Positions 8,007-27,258 of a stretch of DNA of 64,000 nucleotides are shown piece by piece. Under the pieces are notes generated by a model, which worked only from the letters and a program-made list of their open reading frames with translations, was not told where the DNA came from and searched no databases. The position numbers were made by a program, and so were the translations under genes. Numbering within the stretch: position 1 is the stretch's first letter; every line of letters starts with the position of its first letter. Origin of the DNA: Chloroflexota bacterium (GTDB lineage Bacteria > Chloroflexota > UBA6077 > CF-72); assembly GCA_016191465.1 (NCBI GenBank), contig JACPOP010000015.1:1-64000 (forward strand), given 5' to 3'.

Positions 8007-9140
8007 GTGCGCGAAAACCGACTCCAGCAGTTTGATTTTGCCCTTGTGGGCGTGGTCGTTGCGCTGATGGTGATTGGGGTGGGCATGATCCACAGCGCAA
8101 CCTGTGGGACCCCCTGCCCGGGCCTCCTCCCGCTGAGCGGGTATGCCGCCCGACAGGGGACGTTTGCCATCCTGGGGTTGGCTGTCCTGGTTCTCGTGAG
8201 CCTGCTGGATTACCGGCTGTACCGCGTGTACGCCTATCACCTCTTTGGCTTCGCTCTGTTCCTGCTGGTCGTCGTGCTGGTCATTGGGCGCGGGGGCGCC
8301 GACAACGACTACGGGGCACGGCGCTGGATCTACCTGGGCTTCTTTGATCTGCAGCCCTCGGAAGTGGCGAAAATCGCCGTGCTGATCGTGCTGGCGCGCG
8401 TTCTCAGCGACAAGCCCGAAGGGCCGCTCTCGCTCCGGCGCTTGCTGGCCTCGCTGCTCTTCATCGCCGTGCCATTTGCGCTGGTCTTCGCTGAACCAGA
8501 CCTGGGCACGTCGGTGTCGTTCGTCGTCATCTGGCTGGTGCTGGCGCTCGTCGCGGGAATCCAGGGTCGACACATGCTGCTCCTGGGACTCGCCGCTGTT
8601 GCATCCCTCCCGCTGGGCTGGCTGCTGATGCGGGAGTACATGCGCCAGCGCATCGTGACGTTCATCGGCACGCTGGTAGACCTCGAGCATGCCGCGTTCG
8701 ACGAGGGGTACAACGTGCTGCAGGCGCGGATCAGCATTGGCTCCGGAGGGCTGCTGGGGCGCGGCTACATGGAAGGTACCCAGACGCAGCTCGATTACCT
8801 GCGCATCAAGCAATCGGACTTCATCTTCTCGGCCTTTGCCGAGGAACTCGGCTTCATTGGGGCGATGGTGCTGTTCGGGCTTTTCCTCTTCCTGTTGTTT
8901 CGTATCACCCGGGCCGCTGATCGCTCGCGGGACGAGTTCGGGCGGTACCTGGCGTTCGGCGTCGGGGCGATGCTGCTGTTCCAGGCCGTGGCCAACCTCG
9001 GCGCCAACCTGACGCTGCTGCCCGTAACGGGCATACCACTGCCGTTCCTCAGCTACGGGCGGACCGCGCTCCTGGTCAACCTCGTGGCGCTGGGGGTCGT
9101 CGAAAGCGTGCTGCTGTACCGCCTGCGTTACCGGTATTGA
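8007..9140 (+). CDS. rodA: SEDS peptidoglycan polymerase RodA
   Basis: RodA is the glycosyltransferase of the rod complex, polymerising lipid II with a class B penicillin-binding protein. The 377-residue protein has about ten membrane helices and the SEDS signatures: ARRWIYLGFFDLQPSEVAKI, the loop IKQSDFIFSAFAEELGFIG with the likely catalytic Asp near 270, and TGIPLPFLSYGRTALLVNL near the end. GTG start, ten bases after mreD. The penicillin-binding partner that often precedes rodA (mrdA) is not present here. Confidence 0.95.
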   Translation: MRENRLQQFDFALVGVVVALMVIGVGMIHSATCGTPCPGLLPLSGYAARQGTFAILGLAVLVLVSLLDYRLYRVYAYHLFGFALFLLVVVLVIGRGGADNDYGARRWIYLGFFDLQPSEVAKIAVLIVLARVLSDKPEGPLSLRRLLASLLFIAVPFALVFAEPDLGTSVSFVVIWLVLALVAGIQGRHMLLLGLAAVASLPLGWLLMREYMRQRIVTFIGTLVDLEHAAFDEGYNVLQARISIGSGGLLGRGYMEGTQTQLDYLRIKQSDFIFSAFAEELGFIGAMVLFGLFLFLLFRITRAADRSRDEFGRYLAFGVGAMLLFQAVANLGANLTLLPVTGIPLPFLSYGRTALLVNLVALGVVESVLLYRLRYRY

Positions 9141-9190
9141 CGGCCGGGCAGGCGTCCGGCTGTCCGTCGGCGTTCCAGCGCCCGGCCGTC
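9141..9190 (+). terminator. Hairpin after rodA
   Basis: A perfect 10-bp inverted repeat (ACGGCCGGGC at 9141-9150, GCCCGGCCGT at 9181-9190) begins directly after the rodA stop, with a 30-base loop. It lacks a T-run, so it would be at best a weak or Rho-assisted terminator. Confidence 0.35.
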
Positions 9191-9284
9191 CTCGCCGAGC
9201 ACGCCGCGCGATTCAGCCGCGCTGACACCGGCTGAGCACCGCCGGCATTCCCGTCAACTGGGACGCTGCTTCACCGCGCGTACG

Positions 9285-9290
9285 TACAAT
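9285..9290 (+). promoter_or_regulatory. Candidate -10 box TACAAT before the slipin gene
   Basis: TACAAT ends ten bases before the GTG of the slipin gene. Transcription would start about at the start codon or a few bases before it, so a leaderless or near-leaderless message is possible. No clear -35 element is seen. Confidence 0.4.
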
Positions 9291-9300
9291 CCGCGGCACC

Positions 9301-10176
9301 GTGGAGGATTTCGGCGTGCCACCGTTTGCCATCGCGATCGCGGTCCTGGTGATTGTGTTCCTGTTTTTGAGCTCATCGATTCGGGTGGTGCAGGAGTACG
9401 AGCGCGGCGTGGTGTTCCGGCTCGGCCGGCTGGTCGGTGCACGCGGCCCCGGTTTGTTCCTGCTGATCCCGGGCATCGAGGCCATGCGCAAGGTGGACCT
9501 TCGCATTGTCACCTTGGACGTGCCGTCCCAGGAGGTCATTACACGCGACAACGTCACCATGAAGGTCAACGCGGTGGTTTACTTCCGCGTGGTCAACCCG
9601 GAGGACGCGGTGGTGAAGGTGCTGGACTTCTTGCGCGCCACGTCGCTGATTGCCCAGACGACGCTGCGGAGCGTGTTGGGACAGTCGGACCTGGACCAGC
9701 TCTTGAGCGAGCGAGAGAACATCAACGCGCAGTTGCAGAAGGTCATTGATGAGCAGACCGATGCCTGGGGCGTAAAGGTCACCAGCGTGGAAGTGCGCGA
9801 CGTGGAGCTGCCGCAGACGATGCAGCGAGCCATGGCCCGTCAGGCCGAGGCAGAACGGGAGAAGCGCGCCAAGATTATCCATGCCGAGGGTGAGTTCACC
9901 GCCAGCCAGCAACTGGCAAATGCGGCCCAGGTGATCGGCACCCAGCCCGCTGCATTGCAGTTGCGCTATCTCCAGACGCTGACGGAGATCGCCGCGGAGA
10001 AGAACAGCACGATCGTCTTCCCCCTGCCGATCGAAATGCTGAACACGCTGCTGGCGCGCCTGGGACCAGGCTCTGCGCCCGCGCCTCTTCCCATCCCCAC
10101 CGGGGCGCCGGCCTCGATCCCAGGTGTGGCCGCACCCGGCGCGGTCACACCCCCTCCTGGCGCCGAGCCCGCCTGA
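9301..10176 (+). CDS. Slipin / stomatin-like SPFH membrane protein
   Basis: The 291-residue product has an N-terminal membrane segment ([19 protein letters not shown]), then an SPFH/band-7 domain: [27 protein letters not shown], a charged helix [20 protein letters not shown], and the stomatin-type end [19 protein letters not shown] Pro/Ala-rich tail of about 35 residues follows. Slipins form membrane-associated oligomers thought to organise microdomains. No nfeD protease partner is adjacent. GTG start; it appears to be a single-gene unit before rpoB. Confidence 0.9.
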   Translation: MEDFGVPPFAIAIAVLVIVFLFLSSSIRVVQEYERGVVFRLGRLVGARGPGLFLLIPGIEAMRKVDLRIVTLDVPSQEVITRDNVTMKVNAVVYFRVVNPEDAVVKVLDFLRATSLIAQTTLRSVLGQSDLDQLLSERENINAQLQKVIDEQTDAWGVKVTSVEVRDVELPQTMQRAMARQAEAEREKRAKIIHAEGEFTASQQLANAAQVIGTQPAALQLRYLQTLTEIAAEKNSTIVFPLPIEMLNTLLARLGPGSAPAPLPIPTGAPASIPGVAAPGAVTPPPGAEPA

Positions 10177-10580
10177 CCGATCAACGCGGGCGGCACATCT
10201 TCCCCCTGGCCCCGCCCGGAAAGCGCTATACTGGGCCCTTGCGGCGTGTGCAATTCGCGCGGGCCCGCTTATAGCGCCGACTCGAGCGCCGATCCCGGAC
10301 GAAGGAGTTCAGGGATCTGGGCGCTGTTGCGCGTTTATGGCGGCGCCAGGGTTGCACGCACGTATACTCCAGGCCCTTCGTCGAACGAACTTCCACTGAC
10401 CACGTCCCGGCGCGAATCTCGCGCCCCCTTCTGAATTCCCCCTCGCTCATCGTCGCCTGACCGGCGGTGAGCGTGCGTCGTGTCCGTCCGTTGGCGTGGT
10501 GTCTCGGCCGGCTCGTCGCCCTTACACGGCGTCAGGTCATTCCTTCCGTCTGCACAGACCGCGGAGGCTGCCGCATCCCT
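10177..10580 (+). promoter_or_regulatory. rpoB leader region (404 bases)
   Basis: No gene is seen here. Two TATACT hexamers (10227-10232 and 10363-10368) are possible -10 boxes; neither has a good -35 partner at 16-18 bases. The frame of rpoB is open back to 10467, but that N-terminal extension is Arg/Cys-rich and unlike RpoB. The usual rplK-rplA-rplJ-rplL genes and their L10-binding leader are absent upstream. Confidence 0.45.
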
Positions 10581-14177
<3,597 letters not shown>

Positions 14178-14180
14178 AGC

Positions 14181-14280
14181 GAGTTATCAGTTGTCAGTTT
14201 TCAGTTGTCGGGAGACGAGAGTTCCCGGACTACTTGAAACTTGGAGCTCGTCTGACAACTGAACACTGACAACTCGTCTC
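14181..14280. repeat. Heptamer-repeat palindrome between rpoB and rpoC
   Basis: The left arm (14181-14219) is a tandem of AGTTNTC heptamers ending in GGGAGACGAG. The right arm (about 14248-14276) reads CTCGTCTGACAACTGAACAC and continues with GACAACTC, the reverse complement of the left apart from a few bases. A heptamer pair of the AGTTTCA type lies in the loop. It fills nearly all of the rpoB-rpoC gap and should fold into a long hairpin in the message. Confidence 0.85.
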
Positions 14281-14292
14281 AAAGGAAACGCA

Positions 14293-18717
<4,425 letters not shown>

Positions 18718-18783
18718 GCTGCCTCCCAGATTTCCCGAACCGGTGGTTCCGGAGGCCCGCGGCCCCGGAACTACCGCCATCAT

Positions 18784-18812
18784 TTGCCGCATGGCGGGTA
18801 GCTCGGTAGAAT
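18784..18812 (+). promoter_or_regulatory. Promoter for rpsL operon
   Basis: TTGCCG (18784-18789) and TAGAAT (18807-18812) are separated by 17 bases, a good housekeeping-sigma arrangement. The predicted start near 18819 lies 33 bases before the rpsL GTG, which is preceded by AAAAGGA. Confidence 0.65.
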
Positions 18813-18851
18813 CCCGCTTCGGTGCCTTTCAACGGAAGGTAAAAGGACTTC

Positions 18852-19283
18852 GTGCCCACGATCAGTCAACTCGTCCGCCATGGACGCGAGAAGCTCAGAA
18901 AGAAGACGGCCGCTCCGGCGCTGCGGTTCAACTACAACGCCCTGCGCCAGAAGCGATACGCCATCTCGAAGGGCAACCCGCTGAAGCGCGGCGTGTGCGT
19001 CCAGGTGCGGACCATGACCCCGAAGAAGCCGAACTCGGCCCTTCGGAAGATTGCCCGCGTGCGCCTGACGAACGGCATGGAGGTCACGGCCTACATTCCG
19101 GGCGAAGGGCACAACCTGCAGGAGCACTCGGTCGTGCTGGTGCGGGGCGGACGTGTCAAGGACTTGCCCGGCGTGCGCTACCACATCGTGCGCGGTGCGC
19201 TCGATGCAGGCGGTGTGAAGGATCGCAAGCAGGGCCGATCGAAGTACGGGGCGAAGGCCCCGAAGGTTCCGGGAGCAAAGTAG
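18852..19283 (+). CDS. rpsL: 30S ribosomal protein S12
   Basis: S12 lies at the decoding centre. The 143 residues contain [17 protein letters not shown], which holds the lysine changed in streptomycin resistance (here the sensitive-type Lys), then [20 protein letters not shown] and the C-terminal [10 protein letters not shown]. It has the extra 13-16 residues after PAL ([14 protein letters not shown]) seen in Bacillus-type S12 rather than the short E. coli type. GTG start with AAGGA upstream. First gene of an rpsL-rpsG-fusA-tuf block. Confidence 0.97.
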   Translation: MPTISQLVRHGREKLRKKTAAPALRFNYNALRQKRYAISKGNPLKRGVCVQVRTMTPKKPNSALRKIARVRLTNGMEVTAYIPGEGHNLQEHSVVLVRGGRVKDLPGVRYHIVRGALDAGGVKDRKQGRSKYGAKAPKVPGAK

Positions 19284-19642
19284 CTCCCACGGCTCGGCCG
19301 GTTTGCTGCCGAGCTGCCCATATTCGGGTCGGGAGGCCGGCCCTATTCAGCGGCGGCGCGCCGGCCCGTTTTGTACGGCCGGCGGGTCGAGAGAGTCATA
19401 TTGGGAGCCCAACCCCGTTCCACGGGGACGCTGGGCCAAGGCTTGAGCAAAGCCGGTACGCACACGAACGCCAGCAGCGAATTCAGTTCGCCGAGGCGGT
19501 CCTCTGTACCGCTTGAACAGGGCTCGTTCTTCATAGTGACGCGGGTCATGGGCCAGAGGCTATGGGTCCATGCGCACGCAGCCCCTCGGGCTGTGTGCGG
19601 TCCGCGTTGGCATTCATGGCCTGTTACCCCATCGGAGTTTCC
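19284..19642 (+). promoter_or_regulatory. rpsL-rpsG intercistronic region (359 bases) with hairpin
   Basis: No gene is supported here. A strong hairpin is formed by GCACGCAGCCC (19574-19584) and GGGCTGTGTGC (19588-19598), ten Watson-Crick pairs and one G-U around a CTC loop. It ends 44 bases before the rpsG ATG. In E. coli the rpsL-rpsG gap is the S7 repressor-binding site; a similar autoregulatory role here is inference from position only. Confidence 0.4.
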
Positions 19643-20113
19643 ATGCCCAGGCGCGCACGCGTAGACAAGCGAGAGGTTGCCCCGGACAGCAAGTACGGGA
19701 GCAAAACGCTGACCCGCTTCACCAACAAGCTGATGTACGGCGGCAAAAAGAGCACCGCGGAAGGTGTCGTATATGGCGCCCTCACGCGTATCGAGGTGCA
19801 GGCGCGCCGCGATCCGCTCGAAGTCTTCGACCAGGCGCTGCGTAACGTCACGCCTTTGCTGGAAGTCAAGCCGCGGCGCGTGGGCGGTGCCACCTACCAG
19901 GTGCCTGTCGAGATCAAGGGTGAGCGCAAGCAGTCGCTGGCCATGCGCTGGCTGATCAATGCCGCCCGCGCGCGCAACGGCAAGAGCATGCAGGAGAAGC
20001 TCGCGGGCGAGCTCCTCGATGCGTTCAACAACACGGGCGCCACAATCCGCAAGCGCGATGAAACACACCGCATGGCCGAGGCCAACCGGGCGTTCTCGCA
20101 TTACCGCTGGTAA
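19643..20113 (+). CDS. rpsG: 30S ribosomal protein S7
   Basis: S7 starts assembly of the small-subunit head. The product is 156 residues, the standard length, with [12 protein letters not shown] at the N terminus, [33 protein letters not shown], and the closing [18 protein letters not shown] at 19643 matches the family start; the frame is open upstream to 19562 but without similarity. It is followed by fusA across a repeat-bearing gap. Confidence 0.97.
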   Translation: MPRRARVDKREVAPDSKYGSKTLTRFTNKLMYGGKKSTAEGVVYGALTRIEVQARRDPLEVFDQALRNVTPLLEVKPRRVGGATYQVPVEIKGERKQSLAMRWLINAARARNGKSMQEKLAGELLDAFNNTGATIRKRDETHRMAEANRAFSHYRW

Positions 20114-20114
20114 C

Positions 20115-20217
20115 GAGTTGTCAGTGCTCAGTTACCCGTTGTCAGTGGGACGCCATACCCGCGCCGTGCTCACGTCCCCTGGCAACTTTGAACTGACAAC
20201 TCTGAACCGACAACGCT
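20115..20217. repeat. Heptamer-repeat palindrome between rpsG and fusA
   Basis: The left arm has GAGTTGTCAGTGCTCAGTT, then GTTGTCAGTGGGACG. The right arm has CACGTCCCCTGGCAACTTTG followed by AACTGACAACTC, AACCGACAACG and CTGAACTG. The GGGACG/CGTCCC core and flanking heptamers match the element between rpoB and rpoC, although the core differs by one base. It fills the gap between the rpsG stop and the fusA start. Confidence 0.75.
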
Positions 20218-20237
20218 GAACTGTGAACTTACCGCTC

Positions 20238-22310
<2,073 letters not shown>

Positions 22311-22374
22311 GCGGCCTCGCGGACCGTTCAGCCGTCCAGTTGCTCTCAGAGCACTCCAGTAAAAGGGGTTCCCA

Positions 22375-23574
<1,200 letters not shown>

Positions 23575-23589
23575 GCCAGGCTCTCTCAG

Positions 23590-23898
23590 ATGGCAAAACA
23601 GCGCATTCGCATTCGACTGAAGGCGTTCGACCACAAGATCCTGGACCAATCTGCTCAGCAGATTGTGGAAACGGCCGAGCGGACGGGGGCGGTCGTCGCC
23701 GGCCCCGTTCCTCTGCCGACCAGGATCGAAAAGTTCACGGTGATCCGCAGTCCGTTCATCGACAAGGATTCGCGGGAGCAGTTCGAGATGCGAACGCACA
23801 AGCGGCTCATTGACGTGCTTGAACCCACGTCGAAAACCGTGGACGCGCTGATGCGCCTGAACGTCCCCGCGGGCGTGGACATCGAAATCAAGCTGTAA
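23590..23898 (+). CDS. rpsJ: 30S ribosomal protein S10
   Basis: S10 (102 residues) is a small-subunit head protein and, in E. coli, the NusE antitermination factor. It reads [20 protein letters not shown], with [34 protein letters not shown] and a closing [12 protein letters not shown], all family-typical. It is the first gene of the S10 ribosomal operon, set closely after tuf, and is separated from rplC by a long heptamer palindrome. Confidence 0.97.
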   Translation: MAKQRIRIRLKAFDHKILDQSAQQIVETAERTGAVVAGPVPLPTRIEKFTVIRSPFIDKDSREQFEMRTHKRLIDVLEPTSKTVDALMRLNVPAGVDIEIKL

Positions 23899-23899
23899 A

Positions 23900-24016
23900 C
23901 GAGTTGCAAGTTGCAAGTTCCAAGGAGACGGGCGACGTGCCTTTCGGCTGCGGCCACAGGATGACACCCGTGCTCGTCTCCACTTGAAACTTTGAACTTG
24001 CAACTTGGAACTCGGA
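23900..24016. repeat. Heptamer-repeat palindrome between rpsJ and rplC
   Basis: The left arm starts GAGTTGCAAGTTGCAAGTTC and continues into CAAGGAGACGGGCGACG. The right arm reads GCTCGTCTCCACTTGAAAC, then TTTGAACTTGCAACTTGGAACTC, broken by a few mismatches from the left. Here the heptamer is AGTTGCA/AGTTCCA rather than AGTTGTC, but the GGAGACG/CGTCTCC core is the same as at rpoB-rpoC. It occupies almost the whole gap. Confidence 0.85.
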
Positions 24017-24027
24017 AACAGGTAACC

Positions 24028-24666
24028 ATGATCCAAGGCATTCTTGGTCGGAAACTCGGTATGACCCGTGTCTTCGACGAAAACGGCGTTGTTACTGCCA
24101 CCACGCTGGTGGAGGCGGGACCTTGCTTCATCACGCAGTTGAAAACGTTGGAGCGTGACGGTTACACGGCCGCGCAGTTGGGCTTCGACGAAAAGAAGCG
24201 GCCGAACAGCCCGGAGCGCGGCGCTCTGAAGGCGGCGGGCCTCGACACCAAGAAGGGTCTCCGGTTTCACCGAGAGGTACCCGTCGACACGACCGATGAC
24301 CTGGAGCTTGGCTCTCGCGTGGACGCCGCGATCTTCGTCCGCGGCGAGGTGGTCGACGTGGTCGGCACATCCAAAGGGCGCGGCTTCGCGGGTGTGGTGA
24401 AGCGACATAACTTTAGTGGTGGTCCCAAGACCCACGGACAGTCAGACCGGTGGCGGCGTGGCGGCTCCATCGGCTCGGGCACGACCCCAGGGCGCGTGTG
24501 GAAGAACATGCGCATGCCGGGCCAGATGGGCAACGAGCGCGTCACCGTACGCAACCTGCGCGTGCTGCAGGTGGACCCCGAGCGCAACATCGTGGCGCTG
24601 CGCGGTGCCATTCCCGGCCCGAACGGCGGTCTCGTCATGATCCGCAAGATTCGCCAGGACGACTAG
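24028..24666 (+). CDS. rplC: 50S ribosomal protein L3
   Basis: L3 nucleates large-subunit assembly. The 212-residue product starts MIQGILGRKLGMTRVFDENG and has the central extension GTSKGRGFAGVVKRHNFSGG with HGQSDRWRRGGSIGSGTTPG, plus MPGQMGNERVTVRNL. ATG at 24028 follows GGTAACC at the end of the palindrome; the frame is open upstream only through repeat sequence. It is separated by 16 bases from rplD. Confidence 0.96.
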   Translation: MIQGILGRKLGMTRVFDENGVVTATTLVEAGPCFITQLKTLERDGYTAAQLGFDEKKRPNSPERGALKAAGLDTKKGLRFHREVPVDTTDDLELGSRVDAAIFVRGEVVDVVGTSKGRGFAGVVKRHNFSGGPKTHGQSDRWRRGGSIGSGTTPGRVWKNMRMPGQMGNERVTVRNLRVLQVDPERNIVALRGAIPGPNGGLVMIRKIRQDD

Positions 24667-24682
24667 GAGCGATACGACACTC

Positions 24683-25414
24683 ATGCAAGCAAACGTCCTG
24701 AATCTCAGCGGCGAGGTCGTCCGCACCATCGACCTTGACGAGCGCGTGTTTGGCATCCGCCCCAACCGGTCGGTCGTCCATCAAGCCGTGGTGACCCAGC
24801 AGGCGAACGCTCGCCAGGGGACCCACGATACGAAGACGCGCGCCGAAGTGGCCGGCGGTGGCAAGAAGCCGTACCGGCAGAAGGGCACCGGCAACGCCCG
24901 CCAGGGCTCGATACGGGCGCCGCACTACCGAAAGGGTGGCATCGTGTTTGGGCCGCACCCGCGTTCCCACGCGCTGGCACTGCCTCGCAAGATGCGGCGC
25001 CTGGCGCTGCGCTCTGTCCTCTCGGCCAGGGTTGCCGAGCAGAACCTCATCGTGGTCGATTCGTTCGGCGTGGATGGTGGCAAGACCAGGGGCCTGATCG
25101 AGGTGCTCGCCCGCATTGGTGCGGCCGACGGTGCACTCGTGGTGCTTGGCACCCGCGACAACCTCGTGCTGCGAGCCGCCAGGAACCTGGAGACCGTGCA
25201 CGCGGTGACCCCGAACGGCATGAACCTGCTGGACATGCTGCGCCTGCCGCGGATGATTCTTGACACCGCGGCGGTGGAGGTATTGACGAAGATTCTCACC
25301 AGCGACCTCGCCTTTCACATGCCGGGGGAGCCTGCAACGCCTGCCCGGGCTGCTGCGACCGCCACGGAGCCTGGGGCTCCGCGCGCCCAGTTGGCATCGG
25401 CCGACACCGAGTAA
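24683..25414 (+). CDS. rplD: 50S ribosomal protein L4
   Basis: L4 lines the exit tunnel and in E. coli also represses the S10 operon. The 243 residues include VHQAVVTQQANARQGTHDTK, the loop GGGKKPYRQKGTGNARQGSI and FGPHPRSHALALPRKMRRLA. The core ends near 215; the remaining 25-30 residues are Ala/Pro/Thr-rich (PATPARAAATATEPGAPRAQ) and are an extension beyond the usual length. Next gene rplW starts 20 bases later. Confidence 0.95.
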   Translation: MQANVLNLSGEVVRTIDLDERVFGIRPNRSVVHQAVVTQQANARQGTHDTKTRAEVAGGGKKPYRQKGTGNARQGSIRAPHYRKGGIVFGPHPRSHALALPRKMRRLALRSVLSARVAEQNLIVVDSFGVDGGKTRGLIEVLARIGAADGALVVLGTRDNLVLRAARNLETVHAVTPNGMNLLDMLRLPRMILDTAAVEVLTKILTSDLAFHMPGEPATPARAAATATEPGAPRAQLASADTE

Positions 25415-25434
25415 CGCGGAGGACGCCAGCAGCC

Positions 25435-25737
25435 ATGTCAGCGCTTACCAGCTACACCACCATCATTCGGCCGGTTATCTCAGAAAAGAGCACCGTGCTG
25501 GGTGACCAGGGCAAGTACGTCTTCGAGGTTGCCTCGGATGCGAACAAGATCCAGGTGAAGAAGGCCATCGAAGAGGTCTTTGCAAACAAGAAGATCCAGG
25601 TGCAGTCGGTGCACATTGTGAATGTGCCCGGCAAGATGCGCCGTCTTGGCAAACACGCCGGGATGACGCGCACCTGGAAGAAGGCGATCGTGACGCTCAA
25701 GGCCGGGCACAGCCTGGACCTGTTCGAAGGCGTCTAG
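25435..25737 (+). CDS. rplW: 50S ribosomal protein L23
   Basis: L23 sits at the tunnel exit and docks trigger factor and SRP. The 100 residues read [20 protein letters not shown], then [20 protein letters not shown] and a basic loop with [20 protein letters not shown]. Length and order match the family. It is in the standard S10-operon position between rplD and rplB. Confidence 0.96.
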   Translation: MSALTSYTTIIRPVISEKSTVLGDQGKYVFEVASDANKIQVKKAIEEVFANKKIQVQSVHIVNVPGKMRRLGKHAGMTRTWKKAIVTLKAGHSLDLFEGV

Positions 25738-25759
25738 TCAGGACAGGGAACGCCAGGCC

Positions 25760-26587
25760 ATGCCAGTCAAGCTGTACAACCCCACCTCTCCCGGACGGCG
25801 CGGTATGTCCGCGTCGACGTTCGAGGAGATCACGAAGACGGAACCCGAGCGGGCGCTCACCGAGCCTCTCAAGAGGAACGCCGGTCGGAACAACAACGGG
25901 CGCATCACCACCCGCCACCGTGGCGGCGGACACAAGCGGCTGTACCGGGTGATCGATTGGAAGCGGAACAAGCTTGGCATCCCCGCCACCGTCATCGCGA
26001 TCGAGTACGACCCGAACCGAACAGCGCGGATCGCCCTGCTCGAGTACGAGGACGGCGAACGGCGCTACATCGTGGCGCCGGCCGGCGTAGGGGTCGGCCA
26101 GCGGCTCAGCTCCGGTTCAGAGGCCGACCTTTCGCCAGGGAACGCCCTGGCTTTGCGAGACATCCCCGTAGGATCTGTGATCCACAACGTGGAGCTCAAG
26201 CCCGGTCGCGGCGGTCAGATGGTCCGCGGTGCCGGCGGTGGAGCGCAACTAATGGCCAAAGACGGCGAGTGGGCGCAGGTCCGCTTGCCGTCTGGTGAAG
26301 TGCGCCGCATCCACGTGACCTGCATGGCCACGCTGGGCCAGGTGGGTAACTCGGAGCACGGCACGATCAAGATCGGCAAGGCCGGCCGGACCCGTCACAT
26401 GGGCTTCCGCCCGACGGTCCGCGGCTCGGTGATGAACCCGCGCGACCATCCCCATGGTGGTGGTGAGGGCAAGGCGCCCATCGGCGGCCAGCCGCAGACA
26501 AAGTGGGGGAAGCTTGCCATGGGGAAGAAGACCCGCAACAACAAGGCCACCACGAAGTTCATCGTACGGTCCCGAAAGAGCAAGTAA
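25760..26587 (+). CDS. rplB: 50S ribosomal protein L2
   Basis: L2 is a primary 23S rRNA-binding protein needed for subunit joining. The 275-residue product begins [17 protein letters not shown] and has [20 protein letters not shown], the SH3-like core, and the C-terminal GVVMNP-like segment ([20 protein letters not shown]) that includes the conserved His of the peptidyl-transferase region. It ends with [20 protein letters not shown]. Standard position and length. Confidence 0.97.
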   Translation: MPVKLYNPTSPGRRGMSASTFEEITKTEPERALTEPLKRNAGRNNNGRITTRHRGGGHKRLYRVIDWKRNKLGIPATVIAIEYDPNRTARIALLEYEDGERRYIVAPAGVGVGQRLSSGSEADLSPGNALALRDIPVGSVIHNVELKPGRGGQMVRGAGGGAQLMAKDGEWAQVRLPSGEVRRIHVTCMATLGQVGNSEHGTIKIGKAGRTRHMGFRPTVRGSVMNPRDHPHGGGEGKAPIGGQPQTKWGKLAMGKKTRNNKATTKFIVRSRKSK

Positions 26588-26601
26588 AGGAACACTGAGC
26601 T

Positions 26602-26883
26602 ATGAGTCGAAGCCTGAAAAAGGGCCCGTACGTGGATGCCAAGCTGCTGAAGAAGTTGCAGGCGATGAACGATTCCGGGAAGAAGGAGGTCCTGAAGACC
26701 TGGTCTCGGGATTCCACCGTCTTCCCGGACATGGTGGGGCACACCATTGGCGTACACGACGGGCGACGCCACGTACCGATCTACATCACCGAGAACATGG
26801 TGGGGCACAAGCTGGGCGAGTTCGCCCTGACCCGCCTGTTCCGCGGCCATACCGCTCGTGGCGAGAAGTCCACGGGGCGATAG
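26602..26883 (+). CDS. rpsS: 30S ribosomal protein S19
   Basis: S19 (93 residues) lies in the small-subunit head with S13. [40 protein letters not shown] and [20 protein letters not shown] are family hallmarks. It follows rplB by 14 bases and precedes rplV by 18, in the conserved order. Confidence 0.97.
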   Translation: MSRSLKKGPYVDAKLLKKLQAMNDSGKKEVLKTWSRDSTVFPDMVGHTIGVHDGRRHVPIYITENMVGHKLGEFALTRLFRGHTARGEKSTGR

Positions 26884-26901
26884 GCAGAGGAGCACACCCG
26901 C

Positions 26902-27249
26902 ATGGCAGGAGTTGAAGTCCGCGCCGTCGAGAAGGGCATCCGCATGTCCGCGCAGAAGGTGCGACTGGTGCTCGAGACGGTGAAGGGGAAGCCCGTCACC
27001 GAGGCGTTGGCCATACTGCGGTTCCTGCCGCAGCGTGCGGCAAAGCCCGTGGCAAAGGCCGTCAAATCAGCGGCGGCCAACGCCGAAAACAATTTCAACA
27101 TGGATCCGGAAGAGCTGGTGATCACCCGGGTGGCGGCGGATGAGGGACGAACCCTCAAGCGCTGGCGCCCGCGTGCCCGCGGCCGCGTCAACCAGATCTT
27201 GAAGCGCTCCGCCCACATTACCGTGGTCGTCGCAGAGAAGGGAGCCTAG
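26902..27249 (+). CDS. rplV: 50S ribosomal protein L22
   Basis: L22 forms part of the exit-tunnel constriction. The 115 residues include VRAVEKGIRMSAQKVRLVLE, AVKSAAANAENNFNMDPEEL and the beta-hairpin tip TLKRWRPRARGRVNQILKRS, which carries no insertion of the kind linked to macrolide resistance. It is tightly spaced between rpsS and rpsC. Confidence 0.96.
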   Translation: MAGVEVRAVEKGIRMSAQKVRLVLETVKGKPVTEALAILRFLPQRAAKPVAKAVKSAAANAENNFNMDPEELVITRVAADEGRTLKRWRPRARGRVNQILKRSAHITVVVAEKGA

Positions 27250-27258
27250 GGAAACCGT

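Noticed and set aside
7437-8813. 458-codon minus-strand open frame opposite mreD-rodA
   Set aside because: Its His/Gln/Glu/Arg-rich translation with no motif is the antisense of two certain membrane-protein genes, as expected in GC-rich DNA.
10467-10580. N-terminal extension of RpoB from an upstream start
   Set aside because: The extra 38 residues are Arg/Cys/Val-rich and unlike any RpoB; ATG at 10581 fits the family.
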